Assembly: GCF_003014695.1 (NCBI RefSeq) | Contig: NZ_PYAS01000005.1 | Span: 432,779 to 496,778 of the forward strand | Reading direction: 5' to 3' | Source of the DNA: Dyadobacter jiangsuensis | GTDB taxonomy: Bacteria; Bacteroidota; Bacteroidia; Cytophagales; Spirosomataceae | DNA length: 64,000 nucleotides | Shown here: positions 1 through 10,400 of the stretch, one piece after another | Position numbering within the stretch: the stretch's first letter is position 1 | Layout of the letters: every line of letters begins with the position of its first letter | Translations under genes and position numbers: made by a program | The notes under the pieces: generated by a model | The model's input: the letters and a program-made list of their open reading frames with translations, nothing else | What the model was told of the DNA's origin: nothing | Database searches by the model: none

Positions 1-929
1 CCACCCGTCGCCGAACCGCCTCCGAGCGATGCAAGCGCCGGTTTTACCTGATCGGGCACGGTTAGCTCAGATACTTTTTTATCCGCGGGCGCTCCCTGGT
101 CAATCCACCAGGATAGCAAGGCAATTTGCTCGGTGCTCAATTGCGGTTTGCCTTTGGGAGGCATGTGGTTGTCGTCGCTTTCATCGAGCAGGCAGCGCTT
201 GATCATATCGCTTTCTGCACCTTTGCCTGCTACCAGTGCCGGGCCGTTTTCACCGCCTTTCATGAGCAATGCGAGCTCGTCCATACGCAAATCGCCCTTT
301 TTCTTGCTGGCATTGTGGCATTGTGTACAGCGCGCTTCGAGGATAGGCTGAACAATATCTTTGTAAACCAATGCCTGCTGCACATCGGTAATAGGCTTGA
401 TTTCCTTCGCTTTTTCCTCGATAGGATCCATTCCTGCAAGGCTGCGGAACGGCTCGGGCGTGTATTGGGTGAGATAGCCGTCGCCATGCGTGAGTGAACC
501 ACCGTCGTGGCCGGCTGTCATGGTTAACAACACCGCCACCGCAAATGCAGGCAAGTAAACGACCTTTCCAAACGATATTTTCCCGGCCAACCGGTCCGAT
601 TTGACCAGCCAAGCCACCCAGGCGAATACTGCCACACCAATGCCTTTCCACATGTGCGCACCCAGCAGGTCTTCGTCATAACCGCCGCCAAGCGACAGCA
701 AGTAACCCGCGATACAGGCGAAAGTGGCACTCACCGCCGACCAAAACAGTACAAAAACCACGGTGGATTCGCTCACCGAAATCTTGCCGGTCCTGCGACC
801 GATCTCAATGAGGGCTGCAATCAACAAAAAGCCAATGGGTAAATGCACCAGCACAGGGTGGAACCGCCCGATAAACAATGCCCAGGGCGACGCTTGAAGA
901 AGAGGAATGAGCATACTGGAAATCAACAT
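1..929 (-). CDS. DUF2231 membrane protein with c-type cytochrome domain (partial)
   Basis: The frame is open from an ATG at 929 to the left edge, so the C-terminus lies outside the window. The N-terminal part has the RFHPVLVHLPIG signature of DUF2231 followed by several hydrophobic segments (about residues 15-120). A periplasmic-type haem site CTQCH follows (C201, C204, H205), in a context like the planctomycete-type cytochrome domain (downstream MPPKGKP and a closing IDQGAP). Inferred role: membrane-anchored cytochrome taking electrons from the oxidoreductases encoded upstream. It is the last visible gene of a minus-strand operon, 29 bp after the rhamnose mutarotase gene. A second ATG at 914 is possible. 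Confidence 0.8.
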   Translation of the reverse strand, partial: MLISSMLIPLLQASPWALFIGRFHPVLVHLPIGFLLIAALIEIGRRTGKISVSESTVVFVLFWSAVSATFACIAGYLLSLGGGYDEDLLGAHMWKGIGVAVFAWVAWLVKSDRLAGKISFGKVVYLPAFAVAVLLTMTAGHDGGSLTHGDGYLTQYTPEPFRSLAGMDPIEEKAKEIKPITDVQQALVYKDIVQPILEARCTQCHNASKKKGDLRMDELALLMKGGENGPALVAGKGAESDMIKRCLLDESDDNHMPPKGKPQLSTEQIALLSWWIDQGAPADKKVSELTVPDQVKPALASLGGGSATG

Positions 930-958
930 TAAGGGGTTAGGATTATTCAATCATTGCA

Positions 959-1279
959 TTACAATCTGAAAACCTCGGGACATGGGATCGCCACCGGAGA
1001 ATTGTCAGAGTTTACTTCCATGATGTCCGCCATATGGTCCCACCATTTTTTCATAATGGGCAGTGCGGGAAGGCTGGCGGTGGTGTCGGTAGCACCCAGT
1101 TTTTGAAATGCGAAGAGCGCAAGCGTGGCTTCGTCGAGGAAAATATAGTATTCCGTAATGCCTGCCTCTTTCAAAAGCTGGCTGAGTTCCGGCCATATTT
1201 CGTCGTGCCGCTTCTTGTATTCCGCTTCAAATCCCGGTTTGAGCTGCATCCGGAATGCCTTAACTGTTTCCTCCGCCAT
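959..1279 (-). CDS. rhaM: L-rhamnose mutarotase
   Basis: A 106-residue protein of the usual length for the RhaM/RhaU family (ferredoxin-like dimeric alpha-beta barrel). Family features are visible: the N-terminal FRMQLKPGFEAEYKKRHDEI segment with its conserved histidine, a YYIFLDEATLALFAF strand, and the paired tryptophans of KKWWDHMADIM. The family interconverts alpha and beta anomers of L-rhamnose in the cytoplasm. It lies between a DUF1501 gene and a DUF2231 cytochrome gene in an apparent operon, hinting that the operon handles a rhamnose-containing or rhamnose-like sugar; the substrate is inferred only from the family. Confidence 0.9.
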   Translation of the reverse strand: MAEETVKAFRMQLKPGFEAEYKKRHDEIWPELSQLLKEAGITEYYIFLDEATLALFAFQKLGATDTTASLPALPIMKKWWDHMADIMEVNSDNSPVAIPCPEVFRL

Positions 1280-1312
1280 GGTTTGTTTTAAATACTGCTA
1301 AAATGTGACTAG

Positions 1313-2794
1313 TTATGCGATCACTTGCTTCACAACTTTCCCTTCGGTATCTGTCAGCCTGAAATTTCTTCCCTGGAACGGATAAGTAAATTTCTCGTGG
1401 TCAAAACCCATTAAATGCAGGATGGTCGCCTGCAAATCATGCACATGGACACGGTCTTTCACACCGTAGTAGCCCAGTTCGTCGGTTTCGCCGTGGCTGT
1501 ATCCTTGCTTCACGCCGCCCCCTGCCATCCACATGGTGTAGGCTTCGAGGTGGTGGTCACGGCCCATATAGGGCATTACAACGCCATTCCGGTTTTCCTG
1601 CATGGGCGTCCGACCGAATTCCGCGCCGAATATGACCAGCGTTTCTTCCAGTAACCCGCGCATTTTGAGATCTTTGATCAATGCGGCAATGGGCTTGTCG
1701 GAAATCTGGCATTTAGAACGCAGCCCGCCTTCGACATTGTCAGTCGCGTTGGTCCCGTGCCCATCCCATCCCCAGTCGAAAAGCTGCACAAATCGCACAT
1801 CGTTTTCGATCAGCTTCCGGGCAAGCAGACAGTTCATACCAAAGCTTCCTTCTCCGGCTTTTACTCCATACATATCCAGAATAAATTGCGGCTCCTTGGC
1901 CACATCCATTACCTCCGGCACCGACATTTGCATTCGGAAAGCCATCTCATACTGGCTGATTCGCGTCAGAATCTCCGGATCCTGCACTTCCTCGTAAGTC
2001 TGCCGGTTAATTTCGTTGATCGCGTCGATCGTCTTCTTGCGGATGTTACGGTTCATTCCGTTCGGGTCGGTCACGTACAGCACCGGGTCACCGCCGGTGC
2101 GGCATTGCACACCCTGATAAACCGATGGTAAAAAGCCGCTTCCGTACACACTTTTTCCTGCATCGGGCTGACGACCACCGGAGGCGAGCACGATAAAGCC
2201 GGGCAAATTGCGGTTTTCGGAACCCAACCCATACACTGCCCATGCACCCAGGCTGGGGCGCCCAAGTCGCGGGCTACCCGTATGCAGGAGCAGCTGCGCG
2301 GGCGCGTGGTTGAACTGGTCGGTATGCATCGCTTTCAGGAAAGTGATCTCGTCGGCGACTGTCTGCAGATAGGGCAGGTAATCCGATAGCCAGGCGCCGG
2401 ATTGACCATATTGTGCGAACTTCCCCTGCGGCCCGAGCATCTTGGGTACGCCCTGGATGAATGCAAACTTCTTGCCTTCCAGGAACTCTGCCGGACAGTC
2501 CTTCCCATGGTATTTAACCAGTTCGGGCTTGTAATCAAAAAGTTCGAGCTGCGACGGCGCGCCGGCCATGTGGATGTAAATCACACGCTTGGCTTTCGGC
2601 GCAAACTGCGGGATTCCGCTACCTGCGAGCGATTCCGATGCGCCAGCGGCATCCCCTGCTTTCGACGAGCCGCAAGAGCCCAGCAGTGAGCCCAGGCCCA
2701 GCGCTCCCAGCCCAAAGCCGGCCGATTGCAAAAAGTGGCGGCGCGTCTGGCGCTGCACGTCGGCGTATTGTAGTTCTTTTAGTAGTTTTTCCAT
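1313..2794 (-). CDS. DUF1501 family Tat-exported protein
   Basis: 493 residues of the DUF1501 family, related to the alkaline phosphatase/sulfatase fold; the biochemical activity is not established. The N-terminus has a twin-arginine motif (R18-R19 in TRRHFLQ), a hydrophobic stretch, then LLGSC with C41 as a possible lipobox, so it is probably folded before export and may be lipidated. Conserved pieces include IHMAGAPSQLELFDYKP near residue 75 and DWGWDGHG and GAEFGRTP further on. Its ATG shares one base with the stop of the upstream DUF1549/DUF1553 gene (TAATG), indicating translational coupling; this gene pair is a recurring unit in Planctomycetes and some Bacteroidota. Confidence 0.88.
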   Translation of the reverse strand: MEKLLKELQYADVQRQTRRHFLQSAGFGLGALGLGSLLGSCGSSKAGDAAGASESLAGSGIPQFAPKAKRVIYIHMAGAPSQLELFDYKPELVKYHGKDCPAEFLEGKKFAFIQGVPKMLGPQGKFAQYGQSGAWLSDYLPYLQTVADEITFLKAMHTDQFNHAPAQLLLHTGSPRLGRPSLGAWAVYGLGSENRNLPGFIVLASGGRQPDAGKSVYGSGFLPSVYQGVQCRTGGDPVLYVTDPNGMNRNIRKKTIDAINEINRQTYEEVQDPEILTRISQYEMAFRMQMSVPEVMDVAKEPQFILDMYGVKAGEGSFGMNCLLARKLIENDVRFVQLFDWGWDGHGTNATDNVEGGLRSKCQISDKPIAALIKDLKMRGLLEETLVIFGAEFGRTPMQENRNGVVMPYMGRDHHLEAYTMWMAGGGVKQGYSHGETDELGYYGVKDRVHVHDLQATILHLMGFDHEKFTYPFQGRNFRLTDTEGKVVKQVIA

Positions 2795-5547
2795 TACTCT
2801 TTGGTAACGACGTTATCGAGATTGAGCAGGACGTTCGCTGAAACAGTCAGTGCGGCTAGTTCGGGAGATTTTTCCTTTCCATAAACCAAAATACTATCCA
2901 CCTCCGAAGGCTTTTGCCGGTATTCGTTGAGCGCGTCTCTGTAAACTTTCATCAGTACATTCAAACTTTTTTGTTCGATAGGCTTGAAAGTAAGCAGTCG
3001 GTAACCCTCCTTCAATTGCTGCTCGGGCGTCTTGCCGCGGGTCTTCATTTTAGAAGCCAATTTTTCGGCCGCTTCGAGGTATACCGGATCATTCAGGGTT
3101 ACCAATGCCTGCAGTGGCGTGTTGGTAATGATCCTTCTCGACTGGCAAAATTCACGGCTCGGCGCATCGAAGGTGGTCATCGACGGATAAGGAGCCGTTC
3201 TTTTCCAATAGGTATAAACTCCCCGGCGGTATTTGTCCTCCCCTTCGCTGACAACCCAGCTCTCGCCGCTGTATGGCGACTGCCAGATTTTGTCGGGCTG
3301 CGGCGGCATCACGCTCGGGCCGTACATTTTACCTGAAATAAGCCCGCTGCAAGCGAGTGCCTGGTCGCGCACCTGCTCGGCGCTCAGGCGTACGCGAGGC
3401 CCGCGCGAGAGCCACACGTTATAAGGGTCTTTTTCTTTCCGGTGCCCATCGGAGCGGGAATCCTGCCGGTAGGTGGCCGACATGACGACCGTCTTCAACA
3501 ATTTCTTGACACTCCATTTATAATCATCCATAAACGAAACGGCCAGCCAGTCAAGCAGCTCGGGATGGGACGGCTCGGCACCTTGTGATCCGAAATCCTC
3601 GACGGTTTCCACAATTCCCCTTCCAAAAAGCTGCTCCCAGAAACGGTTCACGATCACACGCCCTGTTAATGCGTTATCTCGACTAACAATCCATTTGGCC
3701 AAACCAAGCCGGTCGCGCGAAGCATCTTTCGGTAGCGGAGCGAGCAGTTTGGGGACATCGGGTTTCACTTCGGGACCTTTCACCATCCAGTTCCCTCGGA
3801 CAAACACGTTCGTTTTCCGCGCAAAATCACCCTTCCCTTCCCAAAGTACGGGCATACTTTCGGTAGGCCTGGTCAATGCGGTGGCGTAGTCGGTGATAAT
3901 CTGATCGTAACCCGGCTGACCCGCACCCGGCAATGCCTTCTGAAATGCCGCCCACGATATGCGTACCCATTCCTCAGGGGCTTTGGGACTAACTAAAGAG
4001 AGGTAAATGTCATGTTTTCCGCTGGTTTTCGTGATCGGAGCCACAATGACCGTATCACGGGTTGGCACTTTAATCGTCGAAAGCACTGGGCCGTCGAGCT
4101 TATCCAAATGCAGGGTCAATACCGCATTTTCAGCCCTCGTACCGATATTCATCAGTACATTGTCGGCACCGGTAAGATTTACCTGCGGAATACGCGCATT
4201 GCCTTTGTCTTTCACGCCATAATAGGAAATCACTAGCACGGTCGATTGGTCACCTTTCACAAAGTTGTGTGCATTGATTTTCGGCTCCACCACCTTCATG
4301 AACTGCGTTTTCGCTTCCAGTTCTTTCGGATCGTATTTCCTCACCCATTCCTTCACCCGTTCGAAACGGGCAGAATCTTCGCCCTTGTAGAACCGTAATT
4401 TCGGCCATTCGTCCCACACGTCCTCGTCGCGCGAGTTGTTGAAGAAGGCCGCGTACTTGTAATATTCGTCGTGCGGAATAGGGTCGTAGGGGTGGCTGTG
4501 GCATTGGATACAGGCAAATGTAGTTCCCTGCCAAACTTCCCAGGTGGTATTCACCCGGTCGATCAATGCGGCTGTACGAAACTCTTCGTCGTCGGTTCCG
4601 CCCTCATTGTTCGTCATCGTATTCCGGTGGAAGCCGGTAGCGATCACGTTTTGCTCAACGGGGAAGCCGTCTTTCTTTTCCGGCAGAAGATCCCCCGCTA
4701 ATTGTTCGATCGTGAACCGGTCGAATGGCTTATCCTCATTAAAGGATTTGACCACATAGTCACGGTAACGCCACATCGTCCGTCCGCCGTCGCTTTCATA
4801 GCCTTTTGTATCGGCGTAGCGCGCGAGGTCCATCCACATCGACGTCCATTTCTCTCCATAAGCAGGCGATTTGAGCAACTTATCCACCACCTTTTCGTAA
4901 GCATCGGGCGACTTGTCGTTCTCGAAATCCTGCACTTCTTTTTCTGTTGGGGGCAAGCCGGTGATATCCAGGCTCACGCGCCGAAGTAATGTAGCGCGGT
5001 CGGCTTCCGGCGACGTTTTCAGGCCTTCTTCTTTGAGTTTTTTGGCAACAAAATGGTCGATTTCGTTCTTAGCCCACGCCTTATCACCGCTATTCAACAG
5101 GCCAAACAGGTTCGAAAAAGTATTCAGGGACGGCACATCCGGCTTCTCTATCTTTTTATAGGCCCAGTGCGTTTCCCACTTCGCGCCTTCATTGATCCAT
5201 TGTTTCAGGATACCTATTTCCTTTTCATTCAGCGGCGTGCCGTTTTTCGGCATTTTCTCGTCGGGATCGTCCGTCAAAATGCGCCGGATCATCTCACTCG
5301 CATCCGCATCACCGCGCACAACGGGTATTTTGCCCGATTTCCCCGGTTCCAGCATTTCGTGCTCAAACAGAAAACTCACGTCGCCGGCCTTTTTCACGCC
5401 GCCGTGGCAGCCCATGCAATGCTTGTTAAGGATCGGCTTTACATCCGCATTGTAATCCACCTTCCTGCTCCACGGTAGCCCGCCCCACGAAAAGTACATT
5501 ACCGGCACAGCTACCACCACTAAACCGATCAAAAATCTGGTATGCAT
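2794..5547 (-). CDS. PSD1/DUF1549-DUF1553 cytochrome c domain protein
   Basis: 917 residues in the architecture PSCyt1 (planctomycete cytochrome C) - DUF1549 - DUF1553. An N-terminal membrane segment (about residues 5-24) precedes the first haem-type motif CMGCH (C44, C47, H48). A second CIQCH sits at C346-H350 inside the DUF1549 region, followed by the family motif HPYDPIPHDEYY. DUF1553 covers roughly residues 610-880 (WIVSRDNALTGRVIVNRFWEQLFGRGIVET). The protein is probably periplasmic and membrane-tethered; the reaction is unknown. It is first in the operon and has a recognisable promoter and a pair of operator-like repeats just upstream. Confidence 0.9.
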   Translation of the reverse strand: MHTRFLIGLVVVAVPVMYFSWGGLPWSRKVDYNADVKPILNKHCMGCHGGVKKAGDVSFLFEHEMLEPGKSGKIPVVRGDADASEMIRRILTDDPDEKMPKNGTPLNEKEIGILKQWINEGAKWETHWAYKKIEKPDVPSLNTFSNLFGLLNSGDKAWAKNEIDHFVAKKLKEEGLKTSPEADRATLLRRVSLDITGLPPTEKEVQDFENDKSPDAYEKVVDKLLKSPAYGEKWTSMWMDLARYADTKGYESDGGRTMWRYRDYVVKSFNEDKPFDRFTIEQLAGDLLPEKKDGFPVEQNVIATGFHRNTMTNNEGGTDDEEFRTAALIDRVNTTWEVWQGTTFACIQCHSHPYDPIPHDEYYKYAAFFNNSRDEDVWDEWPKLRFYKGEDSARFERVKEWVRKYDPKELEAKTQFMKVVEPKINAHNFVKGDQSTVLVISYYGVKDKGNARIPQVNLTGADNVLMNIGTRAENAVLTLHLDKLDGPVLSTIKVPTRDTVIVAPITKTSGKHDIYLSLVSPKAPEEWVRISWAAFQKALPGAGQPGYDQIITDYATALTRPTESMPVLWEGKGDFARKTNVFVRGNWMVKGPEVKPDVPKLLAPLPKDASRDRLGLAKWIVSRDNALTGRVIVNRFWEQLFGRGIVETVEDFGSQGAEPSHPELLDWLAVSFMDDYKWSVKKLLKTVVMSATYRQDSRSDGHRKEKDPYNVWLSRGPRVRLSAEQVRDQALACSGLISGKMYGPSVMPPQPDKIWQSPYSGESWVVSEGEDKYRRGVYTYWKRTAPYPSMTTFDAPSREFCQSRRIITNTPLQALVTLNDPVYLEAAEKLASKMKTRGKTPEQQLKEGYRLLTFKPIEQKSLNVLMKVYRDALNEYRQKPSEVDSILVYGKEKSPELAALTVSANVLLNLDNVVTKE

Positions 5548-5583
5548 TGGTTTAATTTTAAATAATTATTTCAACAAGAATTA

Positions 5584-5617
5584 CAAAAATACCAAGAGGT
5601 TTATCAATACGAAACAA
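5584..5617 (-). promoter_or_regulatory. Promoter of the DUF1549/DUF1501 operon
   Basis: On the minus strand a TATTTTTG box (5584-5591) matches the Bacteroidota -7 consensus TAnnTTTG, and a TTG (5615-5617) lies 23 bp upstream as a -33 element. This would start transcription about 30 nt before the ATG at 5547. The spacing is at the long end of the usual range. Confidence 0.55.
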
Positions 5618-5618
5618 T

Positions 5619-5653
5619 TGTTTATACAAACTTGAAAAATGTTTATACAAACT
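5619..5653. promoter_or_regulatory. Direct repeat of a palindromic 14-mer, probable operator
   Basis: TGTTTATACAAACT occurs exactly twice, at 5619-5632 and 5640-5653, 21 bp apart (two helical turns). The core GTTTATACAAAC is itself an imperfect palindrome (GTTT/AAAC). A degenerate third copy, GTTTATCAATACGAAAC, lies at 5599-5615. The pair sits directly upstream of the -33 element of the operon promoter, the position expected for an activator; a repressor is also possible. Confidence 0.5.
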
Positions 5654-5825
5654 CTAAAAAAAATTGATACCCATTCGAAAGAACACTGAATTTAAACCCC
5701 AAAACCCCGCCGCAACATAACTTAATGAACAAGCAGCATATTTGAGTTATCCTGCTGATTTCATAGCTAAAAGACTGAATTTAAACAAAATTACCCACTA
5801 AATCAGGTCGGCGACGGGGTATCGG

Positions 5826-7394
5826 TTACTGCCAGATGGCGTTCTGCGTCACATTAGGGTTGCCCAGCAGTTCTTTTTGCGGCAGCGGCAGCACATAGTC
5901 GCGCTCTTTGGGCACGCGGTCGAGCTTGTACTTCTCCGCGAAATGCTTGATTTCCTTACCGAGGTAATCCACCGGCCCGCCCAGCTTACTTTTCCTGCGC
6001 AGCTCCGGGTACATTACCTGTTCGAAAACAAACTCCTGCATGCGCTCGTGGATAATTGCATCTCTCAAAGCCGACTGGCTGAGGCCTTTCAATGCGGCCA
6101 GCCCGGCACGGGTCCGTACCTTGTTAATCGACGCGAATGCATCGCCCTGGCCACTTTCGTTGCAGGCTTCCGAGTGCCCGAGCAAAATGTCCGCCAAACG
6201 AATGTAAATCGTGTTTTTCTCGGTAGCGGCATTGCTTTTGTCAAGCTCTACGATCTTCGCCGCCCATGCTTTTCCGAAAATCATCTGCGCCGGATCGTTC
6301 GGGTTTGCATCAGATTTCACCACACCGCCGAAGCGCGACAGGTTATAATCCGCCTTTTCGCTCCAATGCACAATCGGGTAAGCGCCATTGATTTTACCGA
6401 AACGGCCCGTTGGATAACTTTCGATAAACGTTCCTGCAATACGTTTGTCCTTTGGATCATAGCTCGCGCGAAACTCCTGGGTAGCGCTGATCCAGCTCCA
6501 TCCCGATCCGCCCAATTCGCTGGGGAAATCCTCCGGGTTGAAGTGCATTGAATGCACATTGTACTCGCTCGGATTGGCTGAGGCCGAAACCTGGGCTTCG
6601 AAGATTCTTTCGCCCTGGTTTTCATGACCCAGGTCAAAATTGTGGGAAAAATCAGTGAAGAGCGCAATGCCGCTGTTATTGATAATATCCTCGCCCGTCG
6701 CCTTCGCGTCGGCCCATTTTTCGTCCCAAAGCTGAGTTTTCATCAGGATCGATTTCGCGGCCCATTTCGTCGCGCGACCAATATCCGCACCGGTGTAGCT
6801 CGCCGGCAGCAATTCAGCTGCCGCTTTGCTATCAGCATAAATCTGCGCGATCACCGCCGCTTTACCGCCAGAGTTGGAAGGCAACTCCGAAATATCCTGC
6901 GTCGATTTCGTTGCCAGCGGCACATTATCGAAATAGCTCAGCAAGCTGTAATAATAGAATGCACGCAAAAACAGCGCTTCCCCTTTCACACGCTTGATTA
7001 ATGCCTCGTTCGAAGGGTCTTTCATCGCATCTGCAGTTTCAATGATCGCATTCGCCCGGTTAATGGACCGGTAGCAAGTTCCCCAGTACGCCTCGATGTA
7101 TTCGTCGGCCGGGCTTACGTTGCCCAATTGGTATTGCAGAGGCCCTTTCTCCCACCCAACCTGATAACCCACCAGGCATTCAAATACATAGCGGTCGTAG
7201 AAGAAACCGAAACCTCCCGAATTCAGGTCATCGTAAACCGCATTCACGCCCAACACCAGCTCCGTCGCTGTTTTATAGAACGTGTCGGGGTTGATAAAAT
7301 CGGGCTTCTCCTTCAAATCCGAACAGCCTGCCGCAGCAAACAGCAGTGCCGAAAGTCCCGTCAATCTGATTTTATATAAAAATGACTTTTTCAT
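5826..7394 (-). CDS. SusD/RagB family nutrient-binding outer membrane lipoprotein
   Basis: 522 residues. Signal peptide with lipobox AAAGC (lipidated C24), then the SusD-like N-terminal region (ALIKRVKGEALFLRAFYYYSLLSYFDNVPL, residues about 130-160, is the characteristic TPR-like helix) and a C-terminal SusD/RagB domain ending with the typical YVLPLPQKELLGNPNVTQN. SusD proteins cap the SusC channel on the cell surface and bind glycans or other oligomers. The gene starts 26 bp after the SusC gene, the standard susC-susD order. No glycoside hydrolase is adjacent, so the substrate cannot be named. Confidence 0.95.
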   Translation of the reverse strand: MKKSFLYKIRLTGLSALLFAAAGCSDLKEKPDFINPDTFYKTATELVLGVNAVYDDLNSGGFGFFYDRYVFECLVGYQVGWEKGPLQYQLGNVSPADEYIEAYWGTCYRSINRANAIIETADAMKDPSNEALIKRVKGEALFLRAFYYYSLLSYFDNVPLATKSTQDISELPSNSGGKAAVIAQIYADSKAAAELLPASYTGADIGRATKWAAKSILMKTQLWDEKWADAKATGEDIINNSGIALFTDFSHNFDLGHENQGERIFEAQVSASANPSEYNVHSMHFNPEDFPSELGGSGWSWISATQEFRASYDPKDKRIAGTFIESYPTGRFGKINGAYPIVHWSEKADYNLSRFGGVVKSDANPNDPAQMIFGKAWAAKIVELDKSNAATEKNTIYIRLADILLGHSEACNESGQGDAFASINKVRTRAGLAALKGLSQSALRDAIIHERMQEFVFEQVMYPELRRKSKLGGPVDYLGKEIKHFAEKYKLDRVPKERDYVLPLPQKELLGNPNVTQNAIWQ

Positions 7395-7420
7395 AACAAA
7401 CTGATTTTCAATTTGAAATA

Positions 7421-10400
7421 TTAAATACCAAGATTAACACCCACTGTAAACATGCGCGACCGGGGGTAAGCGTCGTAATCATCGCCGCGGTTCAGGTTAT
7501 TCTGGCCCTGGTTGTTCACTTCGGGATCAAAACCTTTGTACTTGGTAATCAGGAAGAGGTTCTGCCCGCTCACATACACGCGCGCACTGCGGATGTAGGC
7601 GCTCTTGACCGGGACCGTATACCCGAGCGAGAGGTTCTGCAGACGGACGAACGAGCCATCCTGGATGAAGAATGACGACCGGCGGAAAGAAATGAAATCG
7701 CGGCGGCCATCAATTACCGGACGCGGTGCATTCGGGTTTTCAGGTGTCCAGGAATCGGTCAGGATATTGGCGATCTGATTGATTTTCTGCACGCCATCAC
7801 CCATTTCGGATTGTTGCAGGTTGCGGATCTTGTTGCCATGCACCCCACGGAAGAATACTGCGAGGTCAAAGCCTTTGTATTTCAGGGTGGTGTTGAATCC
7901 CCAGGTCAGTTTCGGGTTGGGGTCGCCGATGATCTTGAAATCGTCGGTGGTGTATTTGCCGTCGCCGTTCACGTCTTCATACTTGGGGTAACCCGCTTTT
8001 GCAGAGTAGCTTTTACCCTCCTCATCGGATTGGAATAAGCCAATGTAGTTATATCCGCTCCAAACGCCGATCGGATTCCCGCCCTGCACCCAGCTGCCGA
8101 GCACGCCAAGGTGGCCGCTGGTACTGTTGGAAAAGAATGGCGTACTCATGCCCAGGTCGAGGATCTTGTTGCGCAGGATAGAAACATTACCGCTCACGTC
8201 CCAGGTTAATGCATTGGTGCTGATCAGCTTATAGTTAGCCGAAAATTCAAGTCCCTTGTTACTCAACGAGCCGGAATTGAGCATTATCGTGCTGAAACCG
8301 GTGCTTTGCGGAATGGAAACGTCGAGCAGCAGATCGGTGGTTTTATTTTTAAATGCGTCGATCGTCAGGCTGAGGCGGTTGTTCAGCAATGCGAAATCCA
8401 GACCGATATTAAGCATCGAAGTACTTTCCCACTTCAAATCCGAGTTCGGAATACGGTTTGGCGCGTAGCCTGAAACGAGCGTGGGTACTCCCCCGAAAAC
8501 GTAATTGTAAGGTACCAATCCAGCCACGGAACGATAAACCGGGATTTGCGAATTACCCGTCAAACCATAGCTCGCGCGGATTTTAAAATCGTCAAAAACC
8601 TTCCCTAACCCCGAATTTTTGAAAAAATCCTCATTCACCACACGCCAGCCGATTGCCGCCGAAGGGAAGATCGCCCATTTGTTGTTCGGCCCGAATTTGG
8701 ACGAGCCATCGCGGCGAAGCGTCACGGTAAGCAGGTAGCGGTCTTTCAAATTGAAATTCACCCGCCCCAGCATCGACATCAGCTCCCATTCCACTCGGCC
8801 TGAGTTAGGCACCAGTGGCCGGCTGCCGTTTTGCATATTCACGGCATCGATATCATCGGAAGGAAGCCCGCGCGTCGCATTGGATTCGAAATAGTTGATC
8901 TCCTTTTGGTAGGTATAACCCAATGTCACATCGAGATAATGCCCTTTGGCAACTTCCTTGTTGTATGTTAAAATGTTCTCATTCAATATGTTATTGGAGT
9001 TTCGGTTTGCTTTCTGCAACTCGCGGCCATTCTGGCGGCCTATGTACGTGAAGTTGTTGTAGAAAGTCGTACGACGTGCGTTCACAATGTCCAAGCCCAG
9101 GCTCGTGCGGAATTTCAAACCTTCCAGGATATTCACACTCAGCGCCGAAGTACCGAAAAGGCGGTTGGTAAAATCCTTATCATAACCCTCTACGGCCTCC
9201 GCCAGGGGGTTGGTCATAAAACGCTGGTCGTAACTCGCATACTGGTAGCCGCCATTCTGATCGTAAACCGGGCCGGTAGGATCGAGGCCCAATGCTGTGA
9301 TGACGATACCGCCCGGTCCGCCGCGGTCCGTAGGCACATTGCTGCTGCCCGACCGGTTGAACGACCAGCTGTTGCTCAGCGTAGCCTTGCCTTTGAGGAA
9401 ATCGTTATCCAGGTTCATCCGGAAACCATAGCGGTTGAAATCCGTATTCTTAATGATCCCTTTGTTATTCAAATAATTACCTACAAATGCGTAGCGCATT
9501 CCTTTGTTGCCGCCTGTAAACGAAAGCTGGTGATTGGACAGCCCGCCGGTACGTGAAATTACGTCCCACCAGTCGGTACCTTTGCCAATTTGTGCGATCT
9601 GCGCGTCGGTATAGCGCGGGTTTCCACCCTGGCTGCGTTCCAGCATATTAATGTAGCGCGCATAATCGGCGCCATTGAGCACATCCACTTCGCGTGCGAT
9701 GGTCTGGAATGAATAGGAGCCATCATAGTCCACGCGGCTCTGGCCTTCCTTGCCGCGTTTGGTCGTAATCAAAATCACGCCATTCGCCCCGCGGGAACCG
9801 TAAATGGAGGTTGCTGAGGCATCTTTCAGTATTTCAATGGATTCGATTTCATTCGGGTTAATGGTCGCCATCGCATTGGTAGGCTGGCGGTTACCGCTGG
9901 TACCCAATGCGCCATTGTCGGGATAAATAGGAAAGCCGTCGATTACATAAAGCGGCTCGCTACCGCTGTTGATGGAGTTGGCGCCACGCACACGGATGGA
10001 AATACCGCCGCCCGGTGCGCCCGACGTTTGCGTCACCTGCACACCCGGCGCCCGCGACTGGATCGCCTGATCGACCGAAGTCACCGGCATTTCGCGGATC
10101 GCGTCACCCTTAATGCTCGCTACCGAACCGGTGAGGTCACTTTTCCGCACCGAACCATAACCTACCACCACCACTTCTTCCAACGCCTGGTTATCCGGCT
10201 GCATCGTTACGTTCAATGTCGTTTGACCACCCAATACCACTTCTTGTGGCTTGTAGCCCACAAAACTGAAAACCAGCACGGCGCTCTGTTCGGCCACGTC
10301 TATTGCAAATGCACCTTCCTGATCGGTAGTAGTGCCTTTTTGCGTGCCTTTGATGATCACGCTCACGCCGGGCAGACCCGCGTTGTTTTCGTCGATCACC

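Noticed and set aside
126..651. Several open frames on both strands near the left edge
   Set aside because: They are shadows of the single minus-strand cytochrome gene, whose frame runs unbroken from 929 to the edge with a CTQCH motif and DUF2231 sequence.
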